A stretch of 64,000 bases of DNA from CAYQJS01 sp964417895 (lineage in GTDB: Bacteria; Chloroflexota; UBA6077; SHYK01). Below the pieces are notes generated by a model. The model was not told the origin of the DNA. It made no database searches and saw only the letters and a program-made list of their open reading frames with translations. How positions within the stretch are numbered: the stretch's first letter is position 1; the number at the start of each line of letters is the position of its first letter. The stretch covers positions 1 through 64,000 of the forward strand of contig CAYQJS010000006.1 of NCBI GenBank assembly GCA_964417895.1, given 5' to 3'. A program made the translations under genes and the position numbers. Below are positions 42,069 through 49,528 of this stretch, piece by piece.

Positions 42069-43064
42069 CTAGTCCTCTACGACCTCAATTGACGCCCGAA
42101 GCGCGGCTTCCGTCCCCGCGGCGTCATAAGTCACTCCGTACGTTCGAGCGTTGCCGTAGAGTCGCGGTCGCTCCTGGTCCTCGAAGAGGGCGAACCAGCC
42201 CTCTGGGGTTGCACCTCCACGTAGCGAGATGGTGTCCACGTCGAGCACCGGTGGGCTGTACTCCACCGCTGCTCGGGCGGGCTTGTCTGAGGGGTTCCAT
42301 TCCCAGTGAATCGCGTTCCTGGGAATGCGCTGGAAATCGCCGGCGTGGCATAGGAACCCTCTGTCTTCGAGGAAGAACCAGATTTCCCCTTCCAGCATGT
42401 GAATCAGGGTTTCGGCGTCCTGCACGTAGGGTAGGCTGTGATACCCGCCCGGCCATGTGGCGACGGCCAAGCTGCACTCAGCTCCGTACACACCGCGAAG
42501 CTCCGCTTCGCCGGCCGCCTTCGGCGCCTGCAGCTTTACAGTGGGCAGCTCTTCACCAGCGATGTAAAGCCCATTCGTGAGCGCCTCAGAGTCTTCAGCG
42601 ATCTCCTCGTCGTACGCGACGCGCGCTTGAGGTCGCCCAGCGCCTGTTCGGCGATTGGGCGTCTCTCCCTCATCCCACAAGCCGCGGTCCGCCTTCTGCA
42701 CGATGTTCGGGCCGTCTGGTCCCGCGCCAGGCGAGTGAGTCTCGATTACCGTGGCCGGTCTGTCCGAGCGGTTCCAAGCCCAATGGACCAGATTGCGTGG
42801 AACGCGTTGGAAGTCGCCCTTCCGACACCGGAAGGCTCGCTCCTCCACAAAGAACCAGATCTCGCCATCGGAGATGTAGTTGATCTGCTCGGAATCGTGC
42901 TGATGAGGAAGCGTGTGGTAACCAGGCGCCCTCGTGACGGACGACAGACTGCACTCATTGCCCGACGCCCCGATACTCATCTTGTATCCGCCGGCGAGGG
43001 GATTCGACGAAGGGTTATCCTGATGGTGCTCCGCGACGGCACTTCGAGCCACATGGAGAGCCAC
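42069..43064 (-). CDS. Bicupin protein, copy 2
   Basis: 331 residues from a GTG at 43064 placed after AGGAGGT. Cupin 1: GYHTLPHQHDSEQINYISDG EIWFFVEERAFRCRKGDFQR; cupin 2: YHSLPYVQDAETLIHMLEGE IWFFLEDRGFLCHAGDFQRI, again without the His pair. The ending GATPEGWFALFEDQERPRLY GNARTYGVTYD matches copy 1 almost exactly, showing tandem duplication. First gene of the minus-strand unit, behind a strong promoter at 43108-43136. Confidence 0.82.
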   Translation of the reverse strand: MALHVARSAVAEHHQDNPSSNPLAGGYKMSIGASGNECSLSSVTRAPGYHTLPHQHDSEQINYISDGEIWFFVEERAFRCRKGDFQRVPRNLVHWAWNRSDRPATVIETHSPGAGPDGPNIVQKADRGLWDEGETPNRRTGAGRPQARVAYDEEIAEDSEALTNGLYIAGEELPTVKLQAPKAAGEAELRGVYGAECSLAVATWPGGYHSLPYVQDAETLIHMLEGEIWFFLEDRGFLCHAGDFQRIPRNAIHWEWNPSDKPARAAVEYSPPVLDVDTISLRGGATPEGWFALFEDQERPRLYGNARTYGVTYDAAGTEAALRASIEVVED

Positions 43065-43107
43065 GCTTCTTTACCTCCTGTGCGTTACGATCCGAACCAC
43101 TAGCGCC

Positions 43108-43136
43108 CTTATACTCCCGCCTCTCGGCCTAGTCAA
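43108..43136 (-). promoter_or_regulatory. Sigma-70 type promoter for the bicupin operon
   Basis: On the minus strand TTGACT (43136-43131), a 17-base spacer, then TATAAG (43113-43108). This is the best promoter match in the window. The message would start about 40 bases before the GTG at 43064. Confidence 0.75.
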
Positions 43137-43184
43137 ACCGGACAGAGGCCCGTTGGAGGAGGACACGTCCCTCGCGAGACGCGG

Positions 43185-43318
43185 TTCGTGGAGCCCCGGC
43201 TCGTCTGCGAGGTCGGTTCACCGAGTGGATGTCGCGCAGCGGCGAGCTGCGCCACTCGTCGTTCAAAGGCCTGCGTTAGGACAAGCCCGCAGCCGAAGTG
43301 GTGCGTGAAGAGGCCTAG
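43185..43318 (+). pseudogene. Relic of the C-terminus of an ATP-dependent DNA ligase (LigD type)
   Basis: The frame starting at 43185 reads FVEPRLVCEV; after a one-base shift it continues RFTEWMSRSGELRHSSFKGL R, meets a TAG, then DKPAAEVVREEA and a final TAG at 43316. This is the conserved end of the OB-fold of LigD-type ATP-dependent ligases (family text: FVEP-LV-EVRF-EWT--G-LRHPSF-GLR-DK). Only some 45 codons remain, with a frameshift and an internal stop. The gene is dead; upstream sequence is replaced by the bicupin promoter. Confidence 0.75.
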
Positions 43319-43324
43319 CTCTTG

Positions 43325-43346
43325 GCCTCTGCGTTAGCACAGAGGC
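43325..43346. terminator. Small hairpin after the ligase relic
   Basis: GCCTCTG (43325-43331) pairs with CAGAGGC (43340-43346) around an 8-base loop. There is no T-run. It could be what is left of the ligase gene's terminator, or chance. Confidence 0.35.
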
Positions 43347-43372
43347 GCCTTCCCAGATTGCAAGCCTGACCC

Positions 43373-43669
43373 TCATTTCTGGTCTATGAGGCGGATGGTC
43401 GCGGTGACGCAGGGCTCGTTGCCGAGGGCGCCACCCAGGCCGATGACGGTGGATACCGGTGCGCCGCGAAAGCCCTGCACTACCCGGAGCAGCTTCTGCG
43501 CGTAGGCGTCGTCCATGGTGGTTGAGGCCAGCGCGACGCCCATACTGTCCAGGATGTGCATCTTGGCCTTCTGCAGCAGGATGTCCCTGGACGGAGATGC
43601 TCGCAGGTCGAAATCCACGGCGAATGAGGCTAACTGCTCTGACAGGGCCTGCGTTAGCGTGGCGGCCAT
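43373..43669 (-). pseudogene. Truncated MmgE/PrpD-family protein (N-terminal 98 residues)
   Basis: The ATG at 43669 follows AAGGAG. The product reads LTQALSEQLASFAVDFDLRA, then LLQKAKMHILDSMGVALAST and GFRGAPVSTVIGLGGALGNE, the first helix bundle of the MmgE/PrpD (2-methylcitrate dehydratase-like) family. The family is about 450 residues long; here a stop follows after 98. The 3' part is missing and replaced by sequence that holds a ligase relic. Probably non-functional. Confidence 0.7.
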
Positions 43670-43685
43670 CGGCTACTCCTTGTCG

Positions 43686-44273
43686 TCAGGCATCTGGGGA
43701 ATGGTGTGGGGGCATCACCTCGAACAGGAGCAGGTTGATACCCCAGGCCACAGACGTCCCAAGCGCCAGAAGCAGCCCGCGCCGAGTCGTTGTCCGAGCC
43801 GCAAGCGCCTGCATTCGTCCCTCAGGCCGGTCTGTGCCACCCGGCGCCTGCCCGGAGAGCTGGGGCTGCACAAGGACTGCACCGGCGATAATGGCGACGG
43901 CGTCGACGGCGGTGAGAATGCTACGTCGCTCTCCCAGGAAGACGATCGCCAGAAGCATGCCCCACAGCAGGTTCAGCTGCGCGACGGTGAAGGCGACGGC
44001 GACGTCTACCAGCATGAGGGCGCGCGTATACATGGACCAGGCGATGATCGGCCCGACAATCGACGCGGCACGGATCGCGACCATCGCTTCGTTCCAATGG
44101 AAGTCCCTCCAGGCCTGCGTGGCGAGTGCCACCAGCGTGAAGAAAGCGCCGCTGGCGCCCCACTTCACCGCGAGGAAATGCGTCGGCGTGAGTGATTGCA
44201 CACCCCGCTTGGCCATGGATTGAGATATGCCGCCGAAAAACGCGCCACCGATGGCGAGCGCTTGCGCGATCAT
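43686..44273 (-). pseudogene. DMT/EamA-family transporter lacking its second domain
   Basis: From the ATG at 44273 (an upstream ATG at 44294 is possible) the product has the first EamA domain: AIGGAFFGGISQSMAKRGVQ, LTPTHFLAVKWGASGAFFTL, AVAFTVAQLNLLWGMLLAIV FLGERRS and VAIIAGAVLVQPQL. The second domain begins RRGLLLALGTSVAWGINLLL FEVMPP and stops at 43686, 17 bases before the PrpD start. Two-domain members have about 300 residues; this has 195. Deletion of the 3' half is likely, though single-domain DMT proteins exist. Confidence 0.65.
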
Positions 44274-44366
44274 CGCTCGCTCACGGATCCTCATCGTCTG
44301 TGATGAGCCTGGGAGCCGTGGCCAGCCCATCCCTCGAGATTCCCTGGCCGGAGACGTTCACGTCGA

Positions 44367-45191
44367 GTGGGAGTCCGGGAGATGATTGTGCCGCTGGTGG
44401 CAGTGGGCAACCTTCGACTGTACGTCGAGGACGTGGGCATCGGCGCGCCGGTCCTCTTCATCGCCGGCCTCGGGTCGGATCACCACTCCTGGACTCCCGT
44501 TCTTCCGTTGCTGTCCGAGGTCCTTCGGTGCATCACGTTCGATAACCGAGACTCCGGGGCCAGCGACGAAGCCACCCAGCCCTACACGGTCGCAGAGCTC
44601 GCCGCCGACGCGGCGGAGATCCTGGACGCCCTCGGTGTTGGGCGAGCGCACGTCGTGGGCGCCTCCATGGGCGGGGCTATTGCTCAGGAGCTCGCGCTTC
44701 GCTATCCCGAACGCGTGGGGCGTCTGGTGCTCCTCTCGACTTACACGTCGTCGGACGAGCGAGGTGCGGCCATCCTCCACAGCTGGCTCCATTTGCAGCG
44801 CGCCCTCCCGCGGGAGGCCTACTTTCGGGCCATCTACCCCTGGCTCTACACAGCGGAGGACTACGCGGTGCCCGGCCTGGTTGAGAACGTGCTGGAGTAC
44901 ACGCTCCGGGAGCGGCCGGCCCAATCCGCGTCGGCCTACGAGCGTCAGATGGCGGCGGCGCTTTCCCATGAGGCGGTGGGACGGCTCGCAGAGATTCGTG
45001 CGCCAACCCTCCTGCTCTTCGGCGAGGAAGACGTGTTGACGCCGCTCCGATTCGCCCGGAGTCTCGCGGCCGAGATTCCCGATGCCCGGCTTCAGGTCTT
45101 CCCGCGCACCGGCCACTCACTCCTCTGGACACGGACCGCGGAAGTGGGCGCGGAGATCCGGCAGTTCCTCACTCACGACAGAGCGGAGTAG
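44367..45191 (+). CDS. Alpha/beta-hydrolase fold protein
   Basis: Serine hydrolase of the 3-oxoadipate-enol-lactonase/haloperoxidase-like group. The nucleophile is in VVGASMGGAIAQELALRYPE near residue 100, the oxyanion region FIAGLGSDHHSW near 32, the acid in GEEDVLTP and the His in RTGHSLLW. Start is the GTG at 44367 or the ATG at 44382. 274 residues, complete. It reads away from the truncated DMT gene. Substrate unknown. Confidence 0.88.
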   Translation: MGVREMIVPLVAVGNLRLYVEDVGIGAPVLFIAGLGSDHHSWTPVLPLLSEVLRCITFDNRDSGASDEATQPYTVAELAADAAEILDALGVGRAHVVGASMGGAIAQELALRYPERVGRLVLLSTYTSSDERGAAILHSWLHLQRALPREAYFRAIYPWLYTAEDYAVPGLVENVLEYTLRERPAQSASAYERQMAAALSHEAVGRLAEIRAPTLLLFGEEDVLTPLRFARSLAAEIPDARLQVFPRTGHSLLWTRTAEVGAEIRQFLTHDRAE

Positions 45192-45231
45192 TGCAGAAGG
45201 AGCCCGCGTTACCGGGTTGACAGGTATCGGG

Positions 45232-45951
45232 CTAGCGCGTTTGGGCCAGGTGGCCCCGCTCGTGCTCGACCTCGGGAGCCATCGGATCGACGGCGCAATC
45301 CCAGCCGATCCACTCGCCGCCGCCGACCCAGACCTCTTTCTTCCAGATCGGCACGATCTCCTTGAGGCGGTCGATCACGTACTTGCAAGAGGCGAAGCCT
45401 TCCGCCCGATGCTCGGTCGCGACGGCGATGGCCACCGACGCCTCGCCCAACTCGACCCGCCCTACACGGTGCCGAACAGCGATGCGATCGGTATCCCAGC
45501 GTTCGAGCACCTCCTCGGCGATCTGGCGAAGCTTGCGAATCGCCATCTCGGGATAGGCCTCGTACTCGAGATACTCCACCTCGCGTCCGTTCGACGTGCG
45601 GCGTGCAGTGCCGAGGAAGGTGGTGACCGCGCCGCACTCCGGCGAGCGGACGAGGTCCGACACTGACTCGGCCGTCAGTTCGCCTTCAGTGATCTCAAAC
45701 TGAGGACCTCCGCCGCCGCTCACGGGCGGGATGATGGCAACCTGGTCACTCGCATGCAGGGGATGCTCCTCACCCACGTACTCGTAGTTGACGCTTACCA
45801 TGGCGGGGGGCAGCTCTCGGATCTGCGGAAAGCGCGCATAGAGCGCCTGAGTGAGGAGGCTGACGGTGGCGCCTTCAGGGACATCAACAGTGACAGACTG
45901 CTCACCCACCGCCTCGCGCACCGACGCGAACAGGCGCACCGACAGTTGCAT
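45232..45951 (-). CDS. MoaD-MoaE fusion, molybdopterin synthase
   Basis: Molybdopterin synthase converts cPMP to molybdopterin with sulfur carried on the C-terminal Gly-Gly of MoaD. Residues 1-82 are MoaD-like (MQLSVRLFASVREAVGEQSV to HASDQVAIIPPVSGG). They run straight into a MoaE domain: FLGTARRTSNGREVEYLEYE AYPEMA, RHRVGRVELGEASVAIAVAT, and YVIDRLKEIVPIWKKEVW with the catalytic Lys pair. In the fusion the GG is internal (SGGGGPQ), so it would have to be cleaved or replaced by another MoaD for thiocarboxylation, as for actinobacterial MoaX. 239 residues, overlaps no neighbour; the DUF151 gene is six bases upstream. Confidence 0.92.
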   Translation of the reverse strand: MQLSVRLFASVREAVGEQSVTVDVPEGATVSLLTQALYARFPQIRELPPAMVSVNYEYVGEEHPLHASDQVAIIPPVSGGGGPQFEITEGELTAESVSDLVRSPECGAVTTFLGTARRTSNGREVEYLEYEAYPEMAIRKLRQIAEEVLERWDTDRIAVRHRVGRVELGEASVAIAVATEHRAEGFASCKYVIDRLKEIVPIWKKEVWVGGGEWIGWDCAVDPMAPEVEHERGHLAQTR

Positions 45952-45957
45952 TGCAGC

Positions 45958-46500
45958 CTACTTCTTGCTCTCGCCGCCCTTTTCGAGGTCGTCGATGTCC
46001 AGCGTATCGATGAACTGCTTGAAGACCGAGAGCTTCTCATCGTCTAGCGGGGCGCTCTCTTCCTCGCGCCGAGGTTTTTCCCCCTCGGCCTCCTCCTCGC
46101 CATCAAACATCATGCCCGCGCTATCGAGCACTTTCTCTTCGACGAAAATGGGAACCTCCCACCGGACCGCCAGGGCGATGGCGTCGCTGGGGCGCGCGTC
46201 CACCTCGACGGACTTTCCATCGTGGTAGAGGATGAGCTTGGCGTAAAAAGTCTCGTCCGCCAGGTCATGGATGACGACGTGTTCGAGGCGCGCCCCGAGC
46301 GCACCGATGGCGGCGCGGAGCAAGTCGTGCGTGAGCGGCCGGCTGACTGGCACCTTCTGCATGGGAATGGCGATGGCATCGGCTTCGAAATGACCGATCC
46401 AGATGGGAAGATACCGAGTTGAGTCCTTCTCTTTCAGCATGACAACACGCTTGTAGTTCGCCATGTTGACGCGAATGCTCTCGACAACGACCTCGATCAC
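45958..46500 (-). CDS. DUF151 / bifunctional nuclease family protein
   Basis: The family is known for DNase and RNase activity in some members. The GTG-started product (GAGGAG upstream) reads VVVESIRVNMANYKRVVMLK, YLPIWIGHFEADAIAIPMQK, RPLTHDLLRAAIGALGARLE, then KSVEVDARPSDAIALAVRWE PIFVEEKVL, all diagnostic. The last 45 residues are an acidic tail typical of this family, ending DTLDIDDLEKGGESKK. 180 residues. Confidence 0.9.
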   Translation of the reverse strand: MIEVVVESIRVNMANYKRVVMLKEKDSTRYLPIWIGHFEADAIAIPMQKVPVSRPLTHDLLRAAIGALGARLEHVVIHDLADETFYAKLILYHDGKSVEVDARPSDAIALAVRWEVPIFVEEKVLDSAGMMFDGEEEAEGEKPRREEESAPLDDEKLSVFKQFIDTLDIDDLEKGGESKK

Positions 46501-46581
46501 GCCGTCAGCTCCTCATGGGTCCCAGCCGCCCGGTCCGTGGCCTGGGAGCGAGCAGTGTCGCAGGTGGACGCATTGTACCAC

Positions 46582-46983
46582 CTAATGGCCCAGGATTCGG
46601 ACGGACTCAGCGCGGGGATGCCAGGTCAGGACGGCCGAGCCGAAGCGGTCCAGGAGGGCCCGGGCCCTGTCGCGCAGCGGCAGCAGATGCGCGTGCCGCA
46701 CCTTCCACCGTCCGCCTACCTGGTTCAGCACGAGCTGACTGTCGCCGCGGACCTCGAGGGCGGCAGCCATCGGCGAGGGGCCTCCGGCCTCGAGCGTTGC
46801 AAGCGCATCCTCCAGGGCGCCGATCAATGCTCGGTACTCGGCAACGTTGCTGGACACGGGTGAGCCGAAGTCCAGCCGCTCAATGCGGTGCGGTGCCTCT
46901 CCGATAGTGAGACGGTAGCTCCCGTAGCCGTGACCGGGGTTGCGGATCGAACCTCCGTCGAAGACGATCGTTACTTGCGTCAC
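46582..46983 (-). CDS. RNase HI-like protein (RVT_3 type)
   Basis: 133-residue RNase H fold protein. The acidic residues are in IVFDGGSIRNPGHGYGSYRL (first Asp), NVAEYRALIGALEDAL (Glu) and LEVRGDSQLVLNQVGGRWKV (second Asp); the fourth, normally near the C-terminus, is not obvious in the ending LTWHPRAESVRILGH. GTG start, four bases after the TatA/B gene stop. Role in RNA-DNA hybrid removal is by family. Confidence 0.85.
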   Translation of the reverse strand: MTQVTIVFDGGSIRNPGHGYGSYRLTIGEAPHRIERLDFGSPVSSNVAEYRALIGALEDALATLEAGGPSPMAAALEVRGDSQLVLNQVGGRWKVRHAHLLPLRDRARALLDRFGSAVLTWHPRAESVRILGH

Positions 46984-46986
46984 GGC

Positions 46987-47280
46987 TCAATAAGGCGGCT
47001 GGATGTCGGTGCCCTTCCCGCCGGGCTCCTGCGCCCGGTCGGCTGGCTGCGGGGGTGCAACAGGGGGCACGTGCCTGACGAGAGGTGGGCTGCTGCTGTC
47101 GGTTTCGACATTGATGCTCCGCTGGAACTCGCGAGTAACCTCGTTGCTCATTCGGCGGAGCTCTCCCACCGTCTTCCCCACCTGACGCGCTACCTCGGGC
47201 AGCTTACCGGGCCCAATTACGATGAGCGCCAGACCGAGAATCAGGAGAAGCTCGAGAGGCCCCATTCCCAGAAAATTCAT
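46987..47280 (-). CDS. Sec-independent translocase protein TatA/TatB
   Basis: The 97-residue product starts MNFLGMGPLELLLILGLALI, a single membrane helix with the Gly/Glu motif, then the amphipathic helix PGKLPEVARQVGKTVGELRR and a polar Pro-rich tail. The long amphipathic helix with RMSNEVTREFQRS favours TatB over TatA. The true start is the ATG at 47280, ten bases after the recF stop; in-frame sequence upstream belongs to recF. tatC is not in the window. Confidence 0.88.
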   Translation of the reverse strand: MNFLGMGPLELLLILGLALIVIGPGKLPEVARQVGKTVGELRRMSNEVTREFQRSINVETDSSSPPLVRHVPPVAPPQPADRAQEPGGKGTDIQPPY

Positions 47281-47290
47281 GGCTTCTAAA

Positions 47291-48523
47291 CTATAGCTCT
47301 CCGTGGACCAGGGTGCCGCCTTCAAGATGGAGCACGGTGGCCCCGGGAAGGGCGTCTCGATCCAGAGTGTCCAGGTTGGTGACGGTGAGCAGGGTCTGGC
47401 CGGCGGACGCGACCGCGTGGAGCACGGCTGTCTGCTTGCGCTGATCCAGCTCGCCGAGGACATCGTCCAGCAAGAGGATAGGGCGCGAACCTGCGCGGGT
47501 GGCGAGAAGGTCCATCTCAGCGAGTTTCAGACTGAGGGCCGCGAGGCGCTGCTGTCCGCGCGAGCCGTAAACCTTCATGTCGATGCCGTCTACGAGGAAG
47601 CTCAGGTCGTCGCGGTGCGGACCGACGAGCGACACGGCCGCTGCCCGCTCTCGCCCCTGGACCCGGCCCAGCGCCTGCATGAACGCAGCGTGGATGGCAC
47701 TGAGAGCGCCATCGCCCTCGTCAGGAACACCGCGGAGAACCGCCGCCTCCGGATCGGCGATGCCGGGCTGATAGCGGATCTCCAGCTTTTGTCCCCATCC
47801 GCTGAGCTCACGAAACCAACGGTCCGCAAAGCCCGCCAGCGCCCGAATTGACCGCGCACGCTCCTGGAGAATGAAGGCGCCGGCGATGGCTAGCTCCTGG
47901 CCCCAGGCGTCGAGCGAGGGATCCGCCTGGCCCTGGTCGCGGGCCTGGCGCAACAGCTGATTTCGCTGCACGAGCACCTTGTTGTAGCGTTGGAGGGAAC
48001 GGAGATACCTGCCGCTCATCTGACCGTTAGTCACGTCGAGATAGCGTCGCCGGCCGCTCGGCGAGCCTGCGACAAGATCGACGTCTTCCGGCGAGAACGC
48101 AACGACATTGATCTCCCCGACGAACTCCAGCGCTCGACGCGGAAGGCCGTTCAACCGAAACGTCTTGCTGACACCAGGCATTGCGCCATCGTCCGAGGAA
48201 TCGATGACTCGCAGGAGCACGTCCGCGTGCGTCTCTCCGCGCGGCTGAGCGACGACGGCGCTGATGCGGGCGAACGCAGGCCCCGGATCCGAATCGCCCG
48301 CTGCGCCGGAGACCGCCGACCAGTAGATCAGCTCCCGGTCAGACCCGGCCCGAGCCGACTTGCCGGTGGCCAGGAGCTCAATAGCCTCGAGCAGGTTGGT
48401 TTTACCTTGAGCGTTTTCCGCCTGGATGATGGTTGGTCCATCGCCCAGGCTGAGCGCCAGGCGGCGAAAGCTGCGGTAGTTGGTCAACTGAAGTGAACGA
48501 AGGTACACGCCTCTTCCAGACAC
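47291..48523 (-). CDS. recF: DNA replication and repair protein RecF
   Basis: SMC-like ATPase that loads RecA at gaps. The 410 residues have YLRSLQLTNYRSFRRLALSL, Walker A AENAQGKTNLLEAIELLATG near residue 40, the signature VYGSRGQQRLAALSLKLAEM near residue 330 and Walker B PILLLDDVLGELDQRKQTAV. Start is the GTG at 48523 or the GTG at 48508. recF is usually with dnaA/dnaN/gyrB; here it sits alone next to tat and the DUF151 gene. Confidence 0.94.
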   Translation of the reverse strand: MSGRGVYLRSLQLTNYRSFRRLALSLGDGPTIIQAENAQGKTNLLEAIELLATGKSARAGSDRELIYWSAVSGAAGDSDPGPAFARISAVVAQPRGETHADVLLRVIDSSDDGAMPGVSKTFRLNGLPRRALEFVGEINVVAFSPEDVDLVAGSPSGRRRYLDVTNGQMSGRYLRSLQRYNKVLVQRNQLLRQARDQGQADPSLDAWGQELAIAGAFILQERARSIRALAGFADRWFRELSGWGQKLEIRYQPGIADPEAAVLRGVPDEGDGALSAIHAAFMQALGRVQGRERAAAVSLVGPHRDDLSFLVDGIDMKVYGSRGQQRLAALSLKLAEMDLLATRAGSRPILLLDDVLGELDQRKQTAVLHAVASAGQTLLTVTNLDTLDRDALPGATVLHLEGGTLVHGEL

Positions 48524-48552
48524 TGCCCGCCTGGGATTCTACGGGGCACAGC

Positions 48553-48558
48553 TATAAT
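48553..48558 (+). promoter_or_regulatory. TATAAT at leaderless spacing before the amidase gene
   Basis: A perfect TATAAT at 48553-48558 ends six bases before the ATG at 48565. Transcription would begin at the start codon, giving a leaderless message; there is no Shine-Dalgarno in between. A -35 element is not clear. Confidence 0.55.
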
Positions 48559-48564
48559 TGGCCC

Positions 48565-49503
48565 ATGCCGTTCCTAGTGCCGGCGCGAGTCGGCGTTCTG
48601 GTTGTCACGTCGCTGCTCGCCCTCGGCATCCTGGGCTGCGACGCGCGCGCGGCGCGACAGGGTTCGGTGCCGCAGGCGTCCCAACCCTCGCTGGTCATCC
48701 ACCGTGAGGCGGCGGGCCCGTTGGACTCGGATGATGTGGAGGGCCTCATAGCCCAGGAGCTGGCCCCTGAGCCGCTTCCCGCTACAGCACCTGGCGCGTT
48801 CCCCTCATACCCGCTGCCGGAAGGCGACCAGCCACCCCTGGGCCCGGGGCTGTTTCGGACGGGGTCCTTCGGCGCGCCGCTTCCCCGAAGCCCGGTGTGG
48901 AACCCTTCCGGAACCAAGCGTGTGGGGATTCAGGCGGGCCACTGGCTGACAAACGAAGTGCCATACGAGCTTCGGCGACTGTCGCCCGGCACATCCGGTG
49001 GTGGCTGGGCCGAGTGGGAGGCGAACCTGCTCATTGCACGGCGCGTGGCAGCCCTGCTCGAAGAGGCAGGCATTGAGGTGGACGTGCTACCCAGCACGAT
49101 CCCGGTGAGGTACCGGGCCCATGCCTTCATCAGCATTCACGCGGACGGTGACGCGAGCGGCAGGATGCATGGCTACAAGGTCGCCCGGCCGGGTTTCAGC
49201 TCGATCCCAGAGGCGGATGACGAGCTGGTGGCCATGATGTACCGCGAGTACGGCGCAGCGACAAGGATGCCCCGGGACGCCGATGAGCACATTAGCCGCC
49301 GCATGATCTTCTACTACGCCTTCAATACTCGCCGCTACCACCACGCCATCGACCTCGGAGCGCCCGCGGCGATCATCGAAACTGGATTCCTGACCAACCA
49401 GGGAGACCGGGCCTTCCTCACGGGACAGCCGGATCTGGCGGCACGTGGGATTGCGAATGGAGTGCTTCGTTTCCTTGAACTCGAGCTCGGCGCCGGGCGA
49501 TAG
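48565..49503 (+). CDS. Lipoprotein N-acetylmuramoyl-L-alanine amidase (Amidase_3)
   Basis: Zinc amidase that cuts peptide stems from peptidoglycan. The ATG at 48565 gives a signal MPFLVPARVGVLVVTSLLAL then the lipobox ILGC. A Pro-rich linker leads to the catalytic domain: VGIQAGHW (zinc His), GWAEWEANLLIARRVAALLE (zinc Glu), AFISIHADGDASGRMHGYKV (second His) and APAAIIETGFLTNQGDRAFL (catalytic Glu). 312 residues. It is divergent from recF by 41 bases. Confidence 0.88.
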   Translation: MPFLVPARVGVLVVTSLLALGILGCDARAARQGSVPQASQPSLVIHREAAGPLDSDDVEGLIAQELAPEPLPATAPGAFPSYPLPEGDQPPLGPGLFRTGSFGAPLPRSPVWNPSGTKRVGIQAGHWLTNEVPYELRRLSPGTSGGGWAEWEANLLIARRVAALLEEAGIEVDVLPSTIPVRYRAHAFISIHADGDASGRMHGYKVARPGFSSIPEADDELVAMMYREYGAATRMPRDADEHISRRMIFYYAFNTRRYHHAIDLGAPAAIIETGFLTNQGDRAFLTGQPDLAARGIANGVLRFLELELGAGR

Positions 49504-49528
49504 CAGCGCGCGAAAAGGGGCAGGGGTA

